From Peromyscus leucopus (lineage: Eukaryota; Chordata; Mammalia; Rodentia; Cricetidae), in NCBI RefSeq assembly GCF_004664715.2, contig NC_051075.1, positions 25,578,215 through 25,642,214 of the forward strand: 64,000 nt of DNA, in the 5' to 3' direction. The notes beneath the pieces are model-generated. The model saw only the letters and a list, made by a program, of their open reading frames with translations, ran no database searches and was not told where the DNA came from. A program made the translations under genes and the position numbers. Positions 50,665-61,560 of the stretch are shown in pieces; within the stretch, counting starts at the first letter, position 1, and every line of letters starts with the position of its first letter.

Positions 50665-51062
50665 CTCTAGTCATGCTATATTTTCAATGTGCCTGCCAAA
50701 GTTAATGCACTAAAAACTTAACCCTGATGCATCAGTGTGGAGGGATGGGACCTTTAGTGAATGATTAGGTGATGCCCTTATGGATGGAACACTGATATTG
50801 CCACTCAGAGTGGGATGGGGGAGGTGATAAGCTATCACAGATTAGTATCTAATAAAAGGATGAGTTTGGCCCCTTTGCTCGATTGCTCTCTCTCTCTGCG
50901 TTGCTCATTCTTGATCTCTTTTCTCTCTTACACATTGGAATGACATGATATGAAGACTCTAGCTAGATATGAGCCTTCTTACCTTGGTAATAAATATCAT
51001 TTTCTTAGAAATTACCCAGTCTCAGGTATTCTGTGAGAACAGCATAAAATAAACTAAGACAT
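50665..51062 (+). mobile_element. MaLR-type LTR (MLT1/MST-like)
   Basis: GGGATGGGACCTTTAGTGAA, GATTAGGTGATGCCCTTATG and an end AAATTACCCAGTCTCAGGTA with AGAACAGCATAAAATAAACT. This order is known from MaLR LTRs. Confidence 0.65.
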
Positions 51063-51469
51063 TCTGCTTGGATATTTTTCATCAATTTTTTATCATACAC
51101 AGAGACTTAAAGTTTATTAGACACATTATTATTTTAAAGAAATTAAGAAAGCATCCATAAAACTAGCCATAATTTAATAATTGTCTCTCACTTTCTTAGC
51201 TGTATTTTTTAAATTAATTTAATGTACTTTCAAAAGAAAAAAATTAATATTATTAGTTCCAAAGTGACCAGGTGAACTTTAAAATCCTCCCTAGAAGGAT
51301 TTTTTAAGAGGCCAAAAGGAAGAAAAAAAATGAAAAATGGAGAAAGGTGCTGGAATTGAATGTGTGTGACAACTGACGCCGTAAACCACTGCATTCATCT
51401 TTAATTTACACACCTTTTCTTATTACAAACGCATAATTCAGTAGCCTTGGTATATTTTTCAGAGCTGTG

Positions 51470-51526
51470 CAGCTAGCCATCATAACAGTCCAATTCTTAG
51501 AACATCTCCATCAGCTCAAATAAAAA

Positions 51527-51582
<56 letters not shown>

Positions 51583-51740
51583 AAAACCAGTGTCCATCAG
51601 AGTTTAATCTCCATTTCCAACTCTCAGACCCAATCAACTGTTAATTTACTTTTTCTCTATAAATCTTGGGCACTTCATGTAAATTGAATTATTCAGTGTG
51701 TATTTATGTCATGATATGGATAACTATTCAAACAGAAAAA
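51470..51740 (-). mobile_element. Ancient L1 remnant with (CA)n at 51531-51582
   Basis: GACCCAATCAACTGTTAATT, TTTTTCTCTATAAATCTTGG, CACTTCATGTAAATTGAATT are antisense old L1 text; the CA run sits inside it. Confidence 0.6.
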
Positions 51741-51744
51741 AGAT

Positions 51745-52260
51745 ATTTAGATGTGCATTTATAGGTATACAGCACGGGATATATGATATGTAGATTTGGG
51801 GGAAACTAATACAATTTACTTTGCTTACATTTACTTACCTGTAATAATTGGGGGTCTGAGTGCTTCTGAATTTAAAATAAAAATGATGTTAGTGTGTTTG
51901 CTTGTGCCTTTATATATCCAGAGGACAAATTGTAGCCTGAGTCCTTAACTACTCTGGGATTGTTCTGTTATATTATAAATCCAGACCCTGGTGAGCATTA
52001 ATCACTTCCAAACCATATATGAGATTTTCTTACTCCACAGAAAGCAAGTAGCACACAGTAGAGACAAGATGCCAAGGGAAAAGCATTTAGACGTACTCTC
52101 TAGAGCTGGCGATAGTGGGAGGCTATCACAGGTCCCTGGGATTTTGATTAACTCACCAGGACAGACTTCAAGAGCTTGTCACCAGCATGGACTCACAACC
52201 ACTATTCAGAGGGCTCCACACTTGGAATTTAATGTTCTGAAGCCTTGGGTTAACATCACA
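51745..52260. other. Unique intergenic DNA
   Basis: Nothing recognised. Confidence 0.35.
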
Positions 52261-52264
52261 TTTT

Positions 52265-52475
52265 AAATATTTGTTTGTTTGCTTATTCATTTATTTAACG
52301 TGTAAGTGTTTTGCTTGCACGTATGTCTGTGCACGATGTGCATGCCTGCTGCCACTAGAGGCTGTAAGAAGGCTTTAGATTCCCTGGAACTGGAGTTATG
52401 GTTGTTGAGCCATCACGTGAGTTTGAGGAAGAGAATGCTGGTCCTTTGAAAGAGCAGCCAGTGTTCTTACCTGAT
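52265..52475 (-). repeat. B3-type SINE
   Basis: TTATTCATTTATTTAACGTG tail side, CTGGAACTGGAGTTATGG, and GAAAGAGCAGCCAGTGTTCT. Confidence 0.82.
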
Positions 52476-52479
52476 GAGC

Positions 52480-52605
52480 CTAAGGACTGGAGATGACTCA
52501 GTGGTTAAGAGCACTTTCTGCTCTTGCAGAGGACCCGGATTCTGTTTGCAGCACCCACGTGGGGACTCACAGCTGCCAGAGAGAGTAACTGATGTTAGGC
52601 AAACT
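52480..52605 (+). repeat. B2/B3-type SINE head
   Basis: GACTGGAGATGACTCAGTGG, TTAAGAGCACTTTCTGCTCT and TGCAGAGGACCCGG, facing away from the adjacent reverse B3. Confidence 0.8.
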
Positions 52606-52730
52606 AAATTACTTGATTGGAGAAGGTCCTTTCTTTACTTTGAAAGTACTTTTTAAATTTTACTTTTTGTAGTTAAAAGGTCTGGGGAAAGGTGTTAAGA
52701 AAAACCTTTTCATATGTTTTGCAAGCAATC

Positions 52731-52731
<1 letters not shown>

Positions 52732-52791
<60 letters not shown>
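52732..52791. repeat. (TG)n microsatellite
   Basis: About 29 TG units. Confidence 0.95.
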
Positions 52792-53045
52792 CTCCTGATC
52801 CCATCTAGATCTTTCCTAGTTACATTTGCTTTCTTTTCGGCAGACATCATGGAATAACATCATAGGAAGTGAATTCAGTATTTTTTAGTATGGAAATAGC
52901 TTACTCTTTTGTGGACCAACTTATATGTCCTCATAAAATATAATGAACATTAGGTAATACTTTAAACATGTTCTTTAAATGAAAATTTACATATTTCTTT
53001 AAAAAACACTAATTTAAAACAAAGTCTTAAAAATTAATCTGAAGT

Positions 53046-53049
<4 letters not shown>

Positions 53050-53092
<43 letters not shown>
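53050..53092. repeat. (A)43 at the 5' edge of an L1 fragment
   Basis: An uninterrupted A run placed 5' of the L1 3' end, where no tail is expected. Confidence 0.95.
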
Positions 53093-53094
<2 letters not shown>

Positions 53095-53380
53095 CAGTTC
53101 TGTGGTTTGACCTGCTTGGGAGCCCCCTGGCAGTGGGGACAGAATTTGTCCCTGGTGCATGAGCTGGCTTTCTGCAGCCCATTACCTATGCCTTGCACAG
53201 CCTTGATGCAGGGGGAGGGGCTTGGACCTGCCTCCCGCTGAGTGTACTTAGCTCTGCTGACTCACCATGGGAATGGGGGGCGGTGGGTTGGAGGGGGAAG
53301 GCTGAGGAGGGAGAGAAGAGGAAGAAGAGGGAGATCTGTGATTGGTATGTAAAACGAATAGAAAATTTCTCAATAAAAAA
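53093..53380 (+). mobile_element. L1 3' end fragment
   Basis: TTTGACCTGCTTGGGAGCCC, GAGGGGCTTGGACCTGCCTC, a GGGAGAGAAGAGGAAGAAGA polypurine region, and GGTATGTAAAACGAATAGAA with AATAAAAAA. AATCTGAAGTC (53036) and AATCTAAAGTC (53381) flank the poly(A) plus L1 as an imperfect target-site duplication. Confidence 0.85.
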
Positions 53381-53559
53381 AATCTAAAGTCCAACTTGTG
53401 GTATTCCAGTGTTATATATAGTCTTTCAGAGACTGGGTGACTATAGCAAAGTACTTTGCTTCCTTCGGCAGTAGCTTCTGGGCACAACTCCAAGCCATTG
53501 AAAGACCCTAACCCTTCAGGCTTACACCCCCAAGCCCCAGGAAATGAGAAACTAAAAAG

Positions 53560-54045
53560 AAAACTAGTTCTAAGGGCCACCTGACTCAGCCATTACTCAA
53601 TCACCCCTGTAACAATGTAACAATGTAAAAAGATTTCTGTTAAGAGATGTGCTCAACTGTGACTGGGATAGTTGCAGGTGTTCCAGGAAGGACCACTGTG
53701 ACCTTTGTGTAAACTCCACTCCCACCCTGATGCCCCCCTTGAGGTTTTGGGAAGAATGTACATGCGGACGTGACTGTACTCACTCTGTGATCAGACCATG
53801 ATCTTATGAAACAAAATTGAATGGGAATTGTAATCTTATGGCTTTTTGTGGGTTTTCCCTTTAAAAGCCCCAATGGGGCTGCAGTAAGATGCAGCTCTTG
53901 CTCCCAGGACAAGAGTTTGCCCGACTGTACAGCTGCATCAATAAAAACCTCATGCTGTTGCATCAACTGGACTGGAGTCTGGGTTCATGGGGCGCCCACT
54001 TGAGACCCTAAACTTTGGGGTCTAGCACCATCACAGTAAGTCAGG
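53560..54045 (+). mobile_element. Probable solo LTR (class I-like)
   Basis: TTTAAAAG (TATA-like, near 53861), CTCCCAGGACAAGAGTTTGC, CAATAAAAACCTCATGCTG (poly(A) signal near 53940) and GGACTGGAGTCTGGGTTCAT with GGGGCGCCC follow a U3-R-U5 layout. Ends are approximate. Confidence 0.55.
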
Positions 54046-54457
54046 GCAGAATTTTCTACCTAGAGTGGTCTGCCTCCATTCAGTGTGTCTCTGTGTACAT
54101 TCTTTTCTTGATTGACATTTACACTTACTTTTACTACATTGTAGTGAGGATATTATGCTTGATTTTCTTGATAGTCAGATCATCCTTCACTCTGTTGAAC
54201 ACAGGAAAAGCTATGTTTGAAATTACATTTTTTTCCTCTGCCATTGTCTCTCTTGTCAGCTAAGATATAATTAAGCACATTATATTAACTTACAGTCATT
54301 CAATTCACAGAAGAACCCAAGGATATACAGATATCTTGCTGTATGTTGGTATTTCTACATATTCCAAACTGTATTGGACCCAAAAGAGAACAATATGGTT
54401 TTCAGCTCCTTTTTTCACTTCTCTTGATGTCCAGTGGTCAATCAAAAGACACTAAGC

Positions 54458-54683
54458 CAGTGGTCCTCAATCTGTGCGTCATGACCCATTTGGGGGTCAG
54501 ATGACCCTTTAATAGGGGTCGCATGACAGATATCCTACATATCAGTTATTTACAATACAATTCATAATAGTAGTGAAATTACAGTTATGAAGTAGCATTG
54601 AAAATAATTTTATGGTTGGGGGTCACCACAACATGAGGACCTGTATTAAAGGGTCGCAGCGTTAGGAAGGTTGAGAACCACTG
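54458..54683. mobile_element. URR1-type hAT (Charlie) DNA transposon, non-autonomous
   Basis: Terminal inverted repeats CAGTGGTCCTCAATCTG and (reverse) CAGTGGTTCTCAACCTT; inside, GGGGTCAGATGACCCTTTAA, GGGGTCGCATGACAGATATC and GGTTGGGGGTCACCACAACA. Length 226 bp. Flanks CACTAAGC and TTGTAAGC look like a decayed 8-bp target duplication. Confidence 0.88.
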
Positions 54684-54689
54684 TTGTAA

Positions 54690-55229
54690 GCAAAGGTCTA
54701 AGCCATGTCCCACAGACCAATCTCTGTGGTCTGTTTTTATATATATTAAAAACACTGCTACCTGTTCTCCGTGGTGTGCTTTCACATTATAATAGTAGGG
54801 TTGAAGAGTAGACACAGAGACCCTGTATCTTGCAAAGTTGAAAAAAAAAAAAAAGGCAACTCTCACTTTTTTGATAATCTCCCGGTGTTCTGTCTTACCT
54901 AATCTATTTAAAAAGAGAGGCAAGATGTGTTCGGTTTCAGAAGAAAAATAATCTGAGAAAGACACCACCTGACAGTTGTGTGCACTTACTGTTGTTCGCT
55001 CACTGAAACAAGTGTGCTCTTCTCATCCTTCGAGGCCCAGACAAGTGGACAGAGTAAAACACAGCACAAGATGACTCGACTTAATATCATGTTTTAAGCT
55101 GAAGGGTCTCCTTGTGGCATAAAGTCATTTTCAACCTTCAGCTGTAGAGGCAAATCAGAAATAAAGCCTCTTATTGTCAGTCAGCAGTTTCTCATACTTC
55201 TGTAAGATTGTAAAGCAAGGGTTTGGGGC
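54690..55229. other. Unique intergenic DNA
   Basis: No recognised element apart from an A run at 54840-54854. Confidence 0.35.
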
Positions 55230-55480
55230 TTTGAACTTCAGTGTGCTCTGACAGAGATGGCCTGCCCGCTGCTCATCCAGCTCGCCGGCCCCCAGCAAGA
55301 TGGCAATGGATGTGTGGAGAGAGGAAAAATGATGAGCCCGTTCCCTAAGCTTGGCTGTTTATCGATCATTGGTGTTATTTGTTTAATATCTCCACTTGTC
55401 AAAAGCTCTGCCAGTAAAGATGGCACGTGACTTCCCTACGGGGTTAAGAATTTCTGAAGCATGCAGGACTTTCCATGCCA
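55230..55480. promoter_or_regulatory. Candidate conserved enhancer
   Basis: Repeat-free and richer in CpG than its surroundings. Clustered motifs: TGTTTAT (forkhead, about 55366), ATCGAT (Onecut/CUX-like, about 55371), TTGTTTAA (forkhead, about 55379), CACTTGTCA (NKX2/TALE-like, about 55394). Forkhead and NK2 sites fit foregut control of Nkx2-1 or Nkx2-8. No conservation data were available. Confidence 0.35.
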
Positions 55481-55529
55481 AAACCAAAACAGCAGAAAAT
55501 AAGTAAGTAACAAGGTACTTTAGGATTTG

Positions 55530-55532
<3 letters not shown>

Positions 55533-55578
<46 letters not shown>

Positions 55579-55720
55579 CACATGCCACCGGGCATATGTG
55601 GAGGTCAGGGGAAAACTGCCAGGAGTTGGTTCTCTCTTTCCACATGTGAGATCCCACTCAGGGATCCCTTAGACTTGGTGGCACATGCCCTTTCCCACAA
55701 AGACATCTTATTTGCCCAGT
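55533..55720 (-). repeat. (TG)n with B3-type SINE remnant
   Basis: TG to about 55576, then ATATGTGGAGGTCAGGGGAA and GGAGTTGGTTCTCTCTTTCC. Confidence 0.75.
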
Positions 55721-55799
55721 CATAAGGTATTAAATAATAGAGTACTGGGCTTTGGTTGTAGAAGCCTAGACTCTGATATAATTTTTGTCTCAATTTATT

Positions 55800-55925
55800 C
55801 TATTTATTTATCCAAGGCAGGGTCTTAGAGCCCAGGCTAGGCTTGAAACCATTATGTAGTCAAGATGACCTTGAACTTCTGATCCTCTTGCCTCCACCTT
55901 CAAAATATCTATGCCTTGACCTGCC
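55800..55925 (-). repeat. Old B1-like SINE
   Basis: GGCAGGGTCTTAGAGCCCAG, GACCTTGAACTTCTGATCCT and CTTGCCTCCACCTTC. Confidence 0.6.
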
Positions 55926-56044
55926 AGATGACTCTAACAGATGCTAAAACTAGCCAGCTTCTGTCTAGCATATCCAGAGCACTTTCTAATGTAAACTTTG
56001 TAAGATACTACTCAGTGTATACCATCTGCTACTGTTATGTAGAA

Positions 56045-56200
56045 ATTTATTTAGGTTTTTCGAGACCGAGTTTTTCTGTGTAGAACTGGCTGTCCTGGAA
56101 CTTGCTCTGTAGACCAGGCTGGCCTAGAACTCAGAGAGATCTGCCTGCCTCTGCTTCCTGAGTACTGGGATTAAAGGCATGCGACACCACTACCCAGCTA
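56045..56200 (-). repeat. B1 SINE
   Basis: GGTTTTTCGAGACCGAGTTT, CTGGCTGTCCTGGAACTTGC and ACTGGGATTAAAGGCATGCG. Confidence 0.9.
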
Positions 56201-56515
56201 GAAATGAAAAAAGATTACGTTGCCAAATCCATCACTTATGGCTTTTGCGTTTTTAACTGTTGTAAGTTCTCCCCTGCCAAGTTATCCAAATCTCCTCTTA
56301 AATACCTGAAATGTCTTGATTACATACCCAGAAAATCAGTCAGATTCTAATAAAATGGTTAGAATTAGTAAATGCATTTTGTAAAGTAGCTAATTGTGAA
56401 TTTCAAAGAAAATATAGTAATAGTCAATTAAAAACCGGGACTAAATTGACTTAGTCAGTCTTAACTAATTTATTTGTTTTCATTTTATTGTTATTTATTA
56501 TTACCATCGTTATTG

Positions 56516-56655
56516 TTATTTGAGAAAGAGTCTTGTTATGTAGCTCTGGCTAGTCTTAACATCACTAGATGACACTGGCCTCAGAGTTAGAGCAATCCTC
56601 CTGCCTTTGCCTCCAGGTGCTGGGATTACAGGTATGTGCCACCATGCCAGGCTCT
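56516..56655 (-). repeat. Old B1-like (PB1-type) SINE
   Basis: GAGAAAGAGTCTTGTTATGT, CTCCTGCCTTTGCCTCCAGG and GCTGGGATTACAGGTATGTG. Confidence 0.7.
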
Positions 56656-56659
56656 GATT

Positions 56660-57165
56660 TTAATCAAATTAAACTTAGGTAGTCATATGTGAACAAGGCA
56701 GATTCCCTGTATCTCATGGAAGAGTAAGTTCCAAGTGAGCTATAAAATTAACTAAAACATGCATATGCAAAAATAAATAGAAGTTATAGATTGTAATCAT
56801 AATTTTTATTAAAGGGCATAAATAAATTTAATTAATTAATAAATTAAAATTATACTGCGTCTTAGATGCGAAGATGGTTCAAAGGTTACAAATTTTTCCT
56901 AATTGAAATACATGTCTAATTCAGTTCCTCTCAAAACCCCAACAGGGTTTTCTTGCAACTGAAATACATATTCTTTTCATCAACATAAAAGATTTTTGAA
57001 AAGGGTAAGATGTGTTTCAGGTATGGAACCTACTATAATGCTATGGTGACCCCTCCAAAAGAAGATGATAGCACATGTCTAGGAGAGACAAATAACTCAT
57101 GAACAAATCCAGCAATAGACCCAGGCTTATATGATGAATGTGACATTCAATTTAGTAAGAAAAAA
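56660..57165. other. AT-rich unique intergenic DNA
   Basis: Nothing recognised; TTAATTAATTAATAAATT near 56828. Confidence 0.35.
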
Positions 57166-57167
57166 GC

Positions 57168-57358
57168 AGGGGCTGGAGAGACGACTCAGAAGTTTTGAAT
57201 GCACACCATTCTTGCAGAAGTATTGAGTTCAGTTCCCTGTACTTACATCAGGAGGCTCACAGCAGCCTGTATCTCCAGTTCTATGGAAACCTAATGTTTC
57301 AGGCCTCTGAACATCAGCGCTCTACCCACATAGAGATATCACAATCCACATAATTAAA
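57168..57358 (+). repeat. B3-type SINE
   Basis: GGGGCTGGAGAGACGACTCA head, GAGTTCAGTTCCCTGTACTT, and a CACATAATTAAAC tail. Confidence 0.85.
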
Positions 57359-57372
57359 CTAAATTAATTTTT

Positions 57373-57532
57373 TTTTTTTTTTTTGGTTTTCCGAGACAAG
57401 GTTTCTCTGTGTAGCTTTGCGCCTTTCCTGGAGCTCACTTGGTAGCCCAGGCTGGCCTCGAACTCACAGAGATCCGCCTGGCTCTGCCTCCCGAGTGCTG
57501 GGATTAAAGGCGTGCGCCACCACCGCCCGGCT
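57373..57532 (-). repeat. Young B1 SINE in the B3 tail
   Basis: T tail, GAGACAAGGTTTCTCTGTGT, GCGCCTTTCCTGGAGCTCAC, CGCCCGGCT. CTAAATTAATTTTT is duplicated at 57359-57372 and 57533-57546. Confidence 0.95.
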
Positions 57533-57942
57533 CTAAATTAATTTTTAAAAGAAAGAAAAGAATAGTTTTAAATAAATAGTCCTGGGTGGGTAGACATGAG
57601 CTTCTTTATAGAAAAAGAAAGTAGGTCTCTTTTTCATGTATTGCAAAGCATTTAAAGTTTATCTAGGTTAATTTTTTTTATTAATTCTCAATAAATCATG
57701 GAAAACTAACAGTTTCAATGTTATCCTTTTAATGTATAAGTTCTATAATTTGAAAGAAGCTATAGCCCAGGAATTCTCTGTATAGACAATATAATAAATC
57801 TGTGTGATAAAGTTATAGACAAACATGCTTATTAAGCCAATGAAAAGCATATGAGTCCTTTATTAGCCAGTGATCAGGAGCAGGCTCACCCCTCAAAGTC
57901 TCTTGGTGCTGAAGCTCAGGGGTATAGCATTTTTTAAAGGCA

Positions 57943-58091
57943 AAAACACCCAATATGGAGGTGCACACCTTTAATTCCAGCACTGGGAAGGCAGAGGCAG
58001 GTGGAGTTCCAGGCCAACCTGGTCTGCATAGCGAGTTCCAGGACAGGCATGGCTATGTAGAAAGACCGTGTCTTAAAACAACAACAATAGC

Positions 58092-58136
<45 letters not shown>
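57943..58136 (+). repeat. B1 SINE with (AAT)n tail
   Basis: GGAGGTGCACACCTTTAATT head, GGCAGAGGCAGGTGGAGTTC and GACCGTGTCTTAAAACAAC, then about 14 AAT units (58092-58136). Confidence 0.9.
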
Positions 58137-58137
<1 letters not shown>

Positions 58138-58421
58138 GCAAAACTCACAATCACACCAATGTTAGATGAGAGTCAGAGTAATTTTGCTATATTTTTTTTG
58201 ACAGAACATAGTAGTTATTTCAGATACATGACAATTACTTTTGACTTATATCTCTTCAGTTATTTTGGTTGAAGTCAGGGTCATGAAAATCTCAAATGTG
58301 TTGCCAAGGCAGACGTGACTGTTTCGGGCTGCAGGACTGGGAAGTGTCTACACAGACACAAAATGGAGTCAGACAAATGGTATTATCTTCGTCACTTCAA
58401 CAGGACATGAGGTTACTAGTT

Positions 58422-58515
58422 ACTCTCCTCTCCTCTCCTCTCCCCTCCCCTCCCCTCCCCTCCCCTCCCCTCCCCTCCCCTCCCCTCTCCTCTCCTCTCC
58501 TCTCCTCTCCTCTCT
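58422..58515. repeat. Pentamer repeat (CTCCT)n/(CCCCT)n
   Basis: A block of CTCCT, then CCCCT, then CTCCT again: a mirror-like homopyrimidine tract of about 94 bp. Confidence 0.95.
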
Positions 58516-58594
58516 CAGAAAGATGTAGATAAAAGATATGTAGTGATAGTCTCATGTCAAGATGAAAATTAAACCACCTTGTTTAAATGGTGTG

Positions 58595-58775
58595 GGACTA
58601 GGGACATAGGCAAGTTGGTAGAGTGCTTGCCTAGCACGCACAATCCCTGACACTTGATAAACCCTGGGATAACCTCAGCCCTTCTGGAGACTGAGAAGCA
58701 GGGTTGCAAACTGGTAATCAGCCAGAACTACAAACTAAACCTCTCTCTCAAAATAAAATTCAAAGGACTTGGGGT
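58595..58775 (+). repeat. B4-type SINE (ID plus B1)
   Basis: GTTGGTAGAGTGCTTGCCTA with GCACGCACAATCCCTGAC (ID part), then GCCCTTCTGGAGACTGAGAA and CTCTCTCTCAAAATAAAATT (B1-like end). Confidence 0.75.
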
Positions 58776-58779
58776 GTAG

Positions 58780-59540
58780 CTCATGAGATACTAGCTAGAG
58801 AAAAAACAGGACTCCCTGGAGAGGGATCGTGTAAGGAGTGTGGTTTGAGTGATTGTGGTTTTGATAGTAAAAGAAGACAATGAGCAATGTGGAAAGTGAT
58901 TGTGTCAGATACACAAATTTATCAGAAAGCATCACATATTGTAAGAGCAGTGTGGGGGGGGGCACATCTCATTTCTTTAACTTAGAACTCAAGGGTACTT
59001 TAAATTTATGGAGGCAATAGGAAGTGCAAAGCAGCTTTGTCATGCTTTCTAGTTGGATAACCAAGCAGCCTTTGTCTTGAATTCGGCACAGACTTTAGTC
59101 AACCAACCTACAGTATCATTTCTTGATTTGATAGAATACACATTGAGACTCTCTCCGATCCCGAGGAATGATTTGCTGTCTGTCTTGAGAACTCCTGTAT
59201 TCTATTATTCATGTGAAGACCCAAAAGGCAGCAATTTTTAGTCAGTTGTTCTTCTAACCCTGGGTTCCGTTAATAAGGCCAACAAGAACTTGGTATCACC
59301 AATGACCATCAGTCAGCACAATTAGTGTTGGCATTCTTCAGTATTTCATCCCTTGCTATATAGAGAATTTTCACAACACATCCTCTGGTGGTGTTGGCCT
59401 TAAAATATGTAAGCAGTTTAGAAAAGTCTGCCTCTTTTTAAAAACAGTCACTCACCTTACCTAAGTTGTGGTCTGTGTCTTGTAGGTAACACTCCCATCC
59501 ACCAGAGGTCTCTAGCTCACCAATAACTGAATCTCTTCTA
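58780..59540. other. Unique intergenic DNA
   Basis: No recognised element. Confidence 0.35.
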
Positions 59541-59544
59541 CAGC

Positions 59545-59712
59545 ATATGCTAAATCCGCAATGTCCCATACAGTAGCCACTAACTACATGTGGCTGTCTA
59601 AATTGTATTGGAATCAATTGAAATAAAAATTCAGTCCCTCAGTTGCCTTGCCACATTTTAAGTGCTCAGGAGCCACAAGTGGCTGCTGGCTCCCACGCTA
59701 GACAGTGCAGAT
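59545..59712. mobile_element. MER1-type hAT-Charlie fragment
   Basis: GCCACTAACTACATGTGGCT, AATAAAAATTCAGTCCCTCA and TTTTAAGTGCTCAGGAGCCA, with CACAAGTGGCTGCTGGCTCC, echo the old mammalian MER1-group transposon with its inverted GCCACATGTGGC motifs. Confidence 0.5.
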
Positions 59713-59964
59713 ATCCATTACTTCTATCACCGCAAAAAGTGAGTATGCTTAGCTAAGGGCTATGCATTTCAGTCATAGATGTAGAAACAGTTCTGGAGCA
59801 CAGTTAGCACAATGAAACTGTCTCCCCAACATTATGTTTGAATCACCCCATTATCTACATGGTTTCCTAGTCAGGGGATACAAACGGTCTCTACGTTGTA
59901 TTCAACTTACTACCCCTCAGAATAAGCCTGCTATATTATTTTGTTCTAATAACTCATAGCTACC

Positions 59965-60112
59965 ATCTTTTTTGAGACAGGATCTTGTGATATTGTCCTC
60001 ACTGGCCTGGAACTTGCTATGTAAACAAGGCTGACCTCGAACTCACAGAGTTCTACTTGCCCCTGCCTTGCACATGCTGGAATCAAAGGCATGGGCCACC
60101 AAACCTAGTCCT
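59965..60112 (-). repeat. Old B1 SINE
   Basis: TTTTTTGAGACAGGATCTTG, CTGACCTCGAACTCACAGAG and GGAATCAAAGGCATGGGCCA. Confidence 0.8.
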
Positions 60113-60499
60113 GCTCTTAACTGTGTTTTTTTTTTTTTTTTAAATTGAGGGAACCAAGGGTGGAAAATTTTAAGAAAGTGTGGCCAAAAGAAAAAATATA
60201 TACCAAAGTCTTGATATTGCATTCAGCTGTGTTCCTGAGCAAGATGATAGATGTAGAAAGTTGATAAACTTCTCTGGGCCTGAACTTGCTTCTGTATAAA
60301 ACAGGTGTGGGCCCAGATGTTCTCTGAGACCTAAGACACTGAGACTCAAAGCCCAAGTGCAGAACCACAGTGCAAACTCCTTACAAGTAAAGCTAATCTC
60401 TGGCCCAGGTAAGAGGTTCCCGTGCACCTGAATTGCTATGGCAGCGTCTGCCGAATGTCAAGATGAACTTGGACTTCAGAGAGGCTGTGGTAACAGAAC

Positions 60500-61560
60500 A
60501 GGCTAGTTGTTTAGAAGGCCATGTTAGAAGACCATGGTTAGTTTGAATGTAAATATAATTTTCTATTGTATTTGATTGGGCTCTTTAAGGGTGATACCAA
60601 TCTTATTTTAAATTGTTAATGAGTCACAGCTAGTGCATCACTTCAGTTAGAGTAGTTCAAAATAGCACCATGACTTCAAGTTTTGTGGTTATTGAAACAC
60701 AAATAATTGCTTCTCCCTGTAAGATGGCACTCCTCAGCAGGGACCTTCTCTCTTCTTATAGAGACATCCACATGGACTCCAGTCTCTCTTCTAGTACGCA
60801 AAATCTGAAGACCAGGAACTTTTAAATTATTATTACTAAAGAAAAAAAAAAGTTAAGTTTTTCATATGACTGCTTTTCTCAAACCCTAGATAAGAATATT
60901 TTGAAGCTTGGCATTTCTCTTGTAGATAGGATTCAGTCGTCAGTAAGTGGGCCAGATTGCCATCTGCTTTGTGGATTACCATTATCATTCACAGTGGGCT
61001 GGCTAGAGGGGAAATCAATCATAGACTTGAGTTTAAGAAGGTGGAATGTGGAGAGAAGGGAGCAGATGAAAAAGCAAACGGTGGACAGAAGTGTTCAGTT
61101 ATGTTCCCAGGTGCTTTGTTAGCAGCAGCAGAATAAAAAAAAAAAAAAAAACTTCGCACAACCCCACCTGAATTCTTTCAACTACAATGATGCAAAGAAA
61201 ATGCACGCTAATTATGAGCAGGAACATTATCTATTAATATGTTAATGAAGCAGGTTTGCTAATGGTGAGAGACCTGAATTTTAATAAAATTTTAAGAGCT
61301 TCTTGATTACGTGTTTGTTAGTCGATCTGATCATTTAAAATTATCTCTAGGTGGCTTTACATGGAATAAAACCTACATTAGAACTGTATTCTAAACAGGC
61401 CTTAATGAAGCAGGTGAGGATACCATCTGTGATATAAACACTGGCAGCCAGAAATCCACTTCAAAAGAAATGGAAACTAGTTAACAGGAAACATGTTATC
61501 ATACCTGCCAGTAACAGCTTTCAATGTAGGTAATTTATTTATGCATTTGCTTGCTAATTT
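60500..61560. promoter_or_regulatory. Candidate conserved regulatory block with repeated TTAATGAAGCAGGT
   Basis: About 1 kb without interspersed repeats and rich in homeodomain-type motifs (GCTAATTATGAGC near 61207, TTAATATGTTAATGA near 61234, TGTTAATGAGTCAC near 60617). The 14-mer TTAATGAAGCAGGT occurs at 61242-61255 and 61402-61415. Composition fits a developmental enhancer; conservation was not testable here. Confidence 0.4.
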
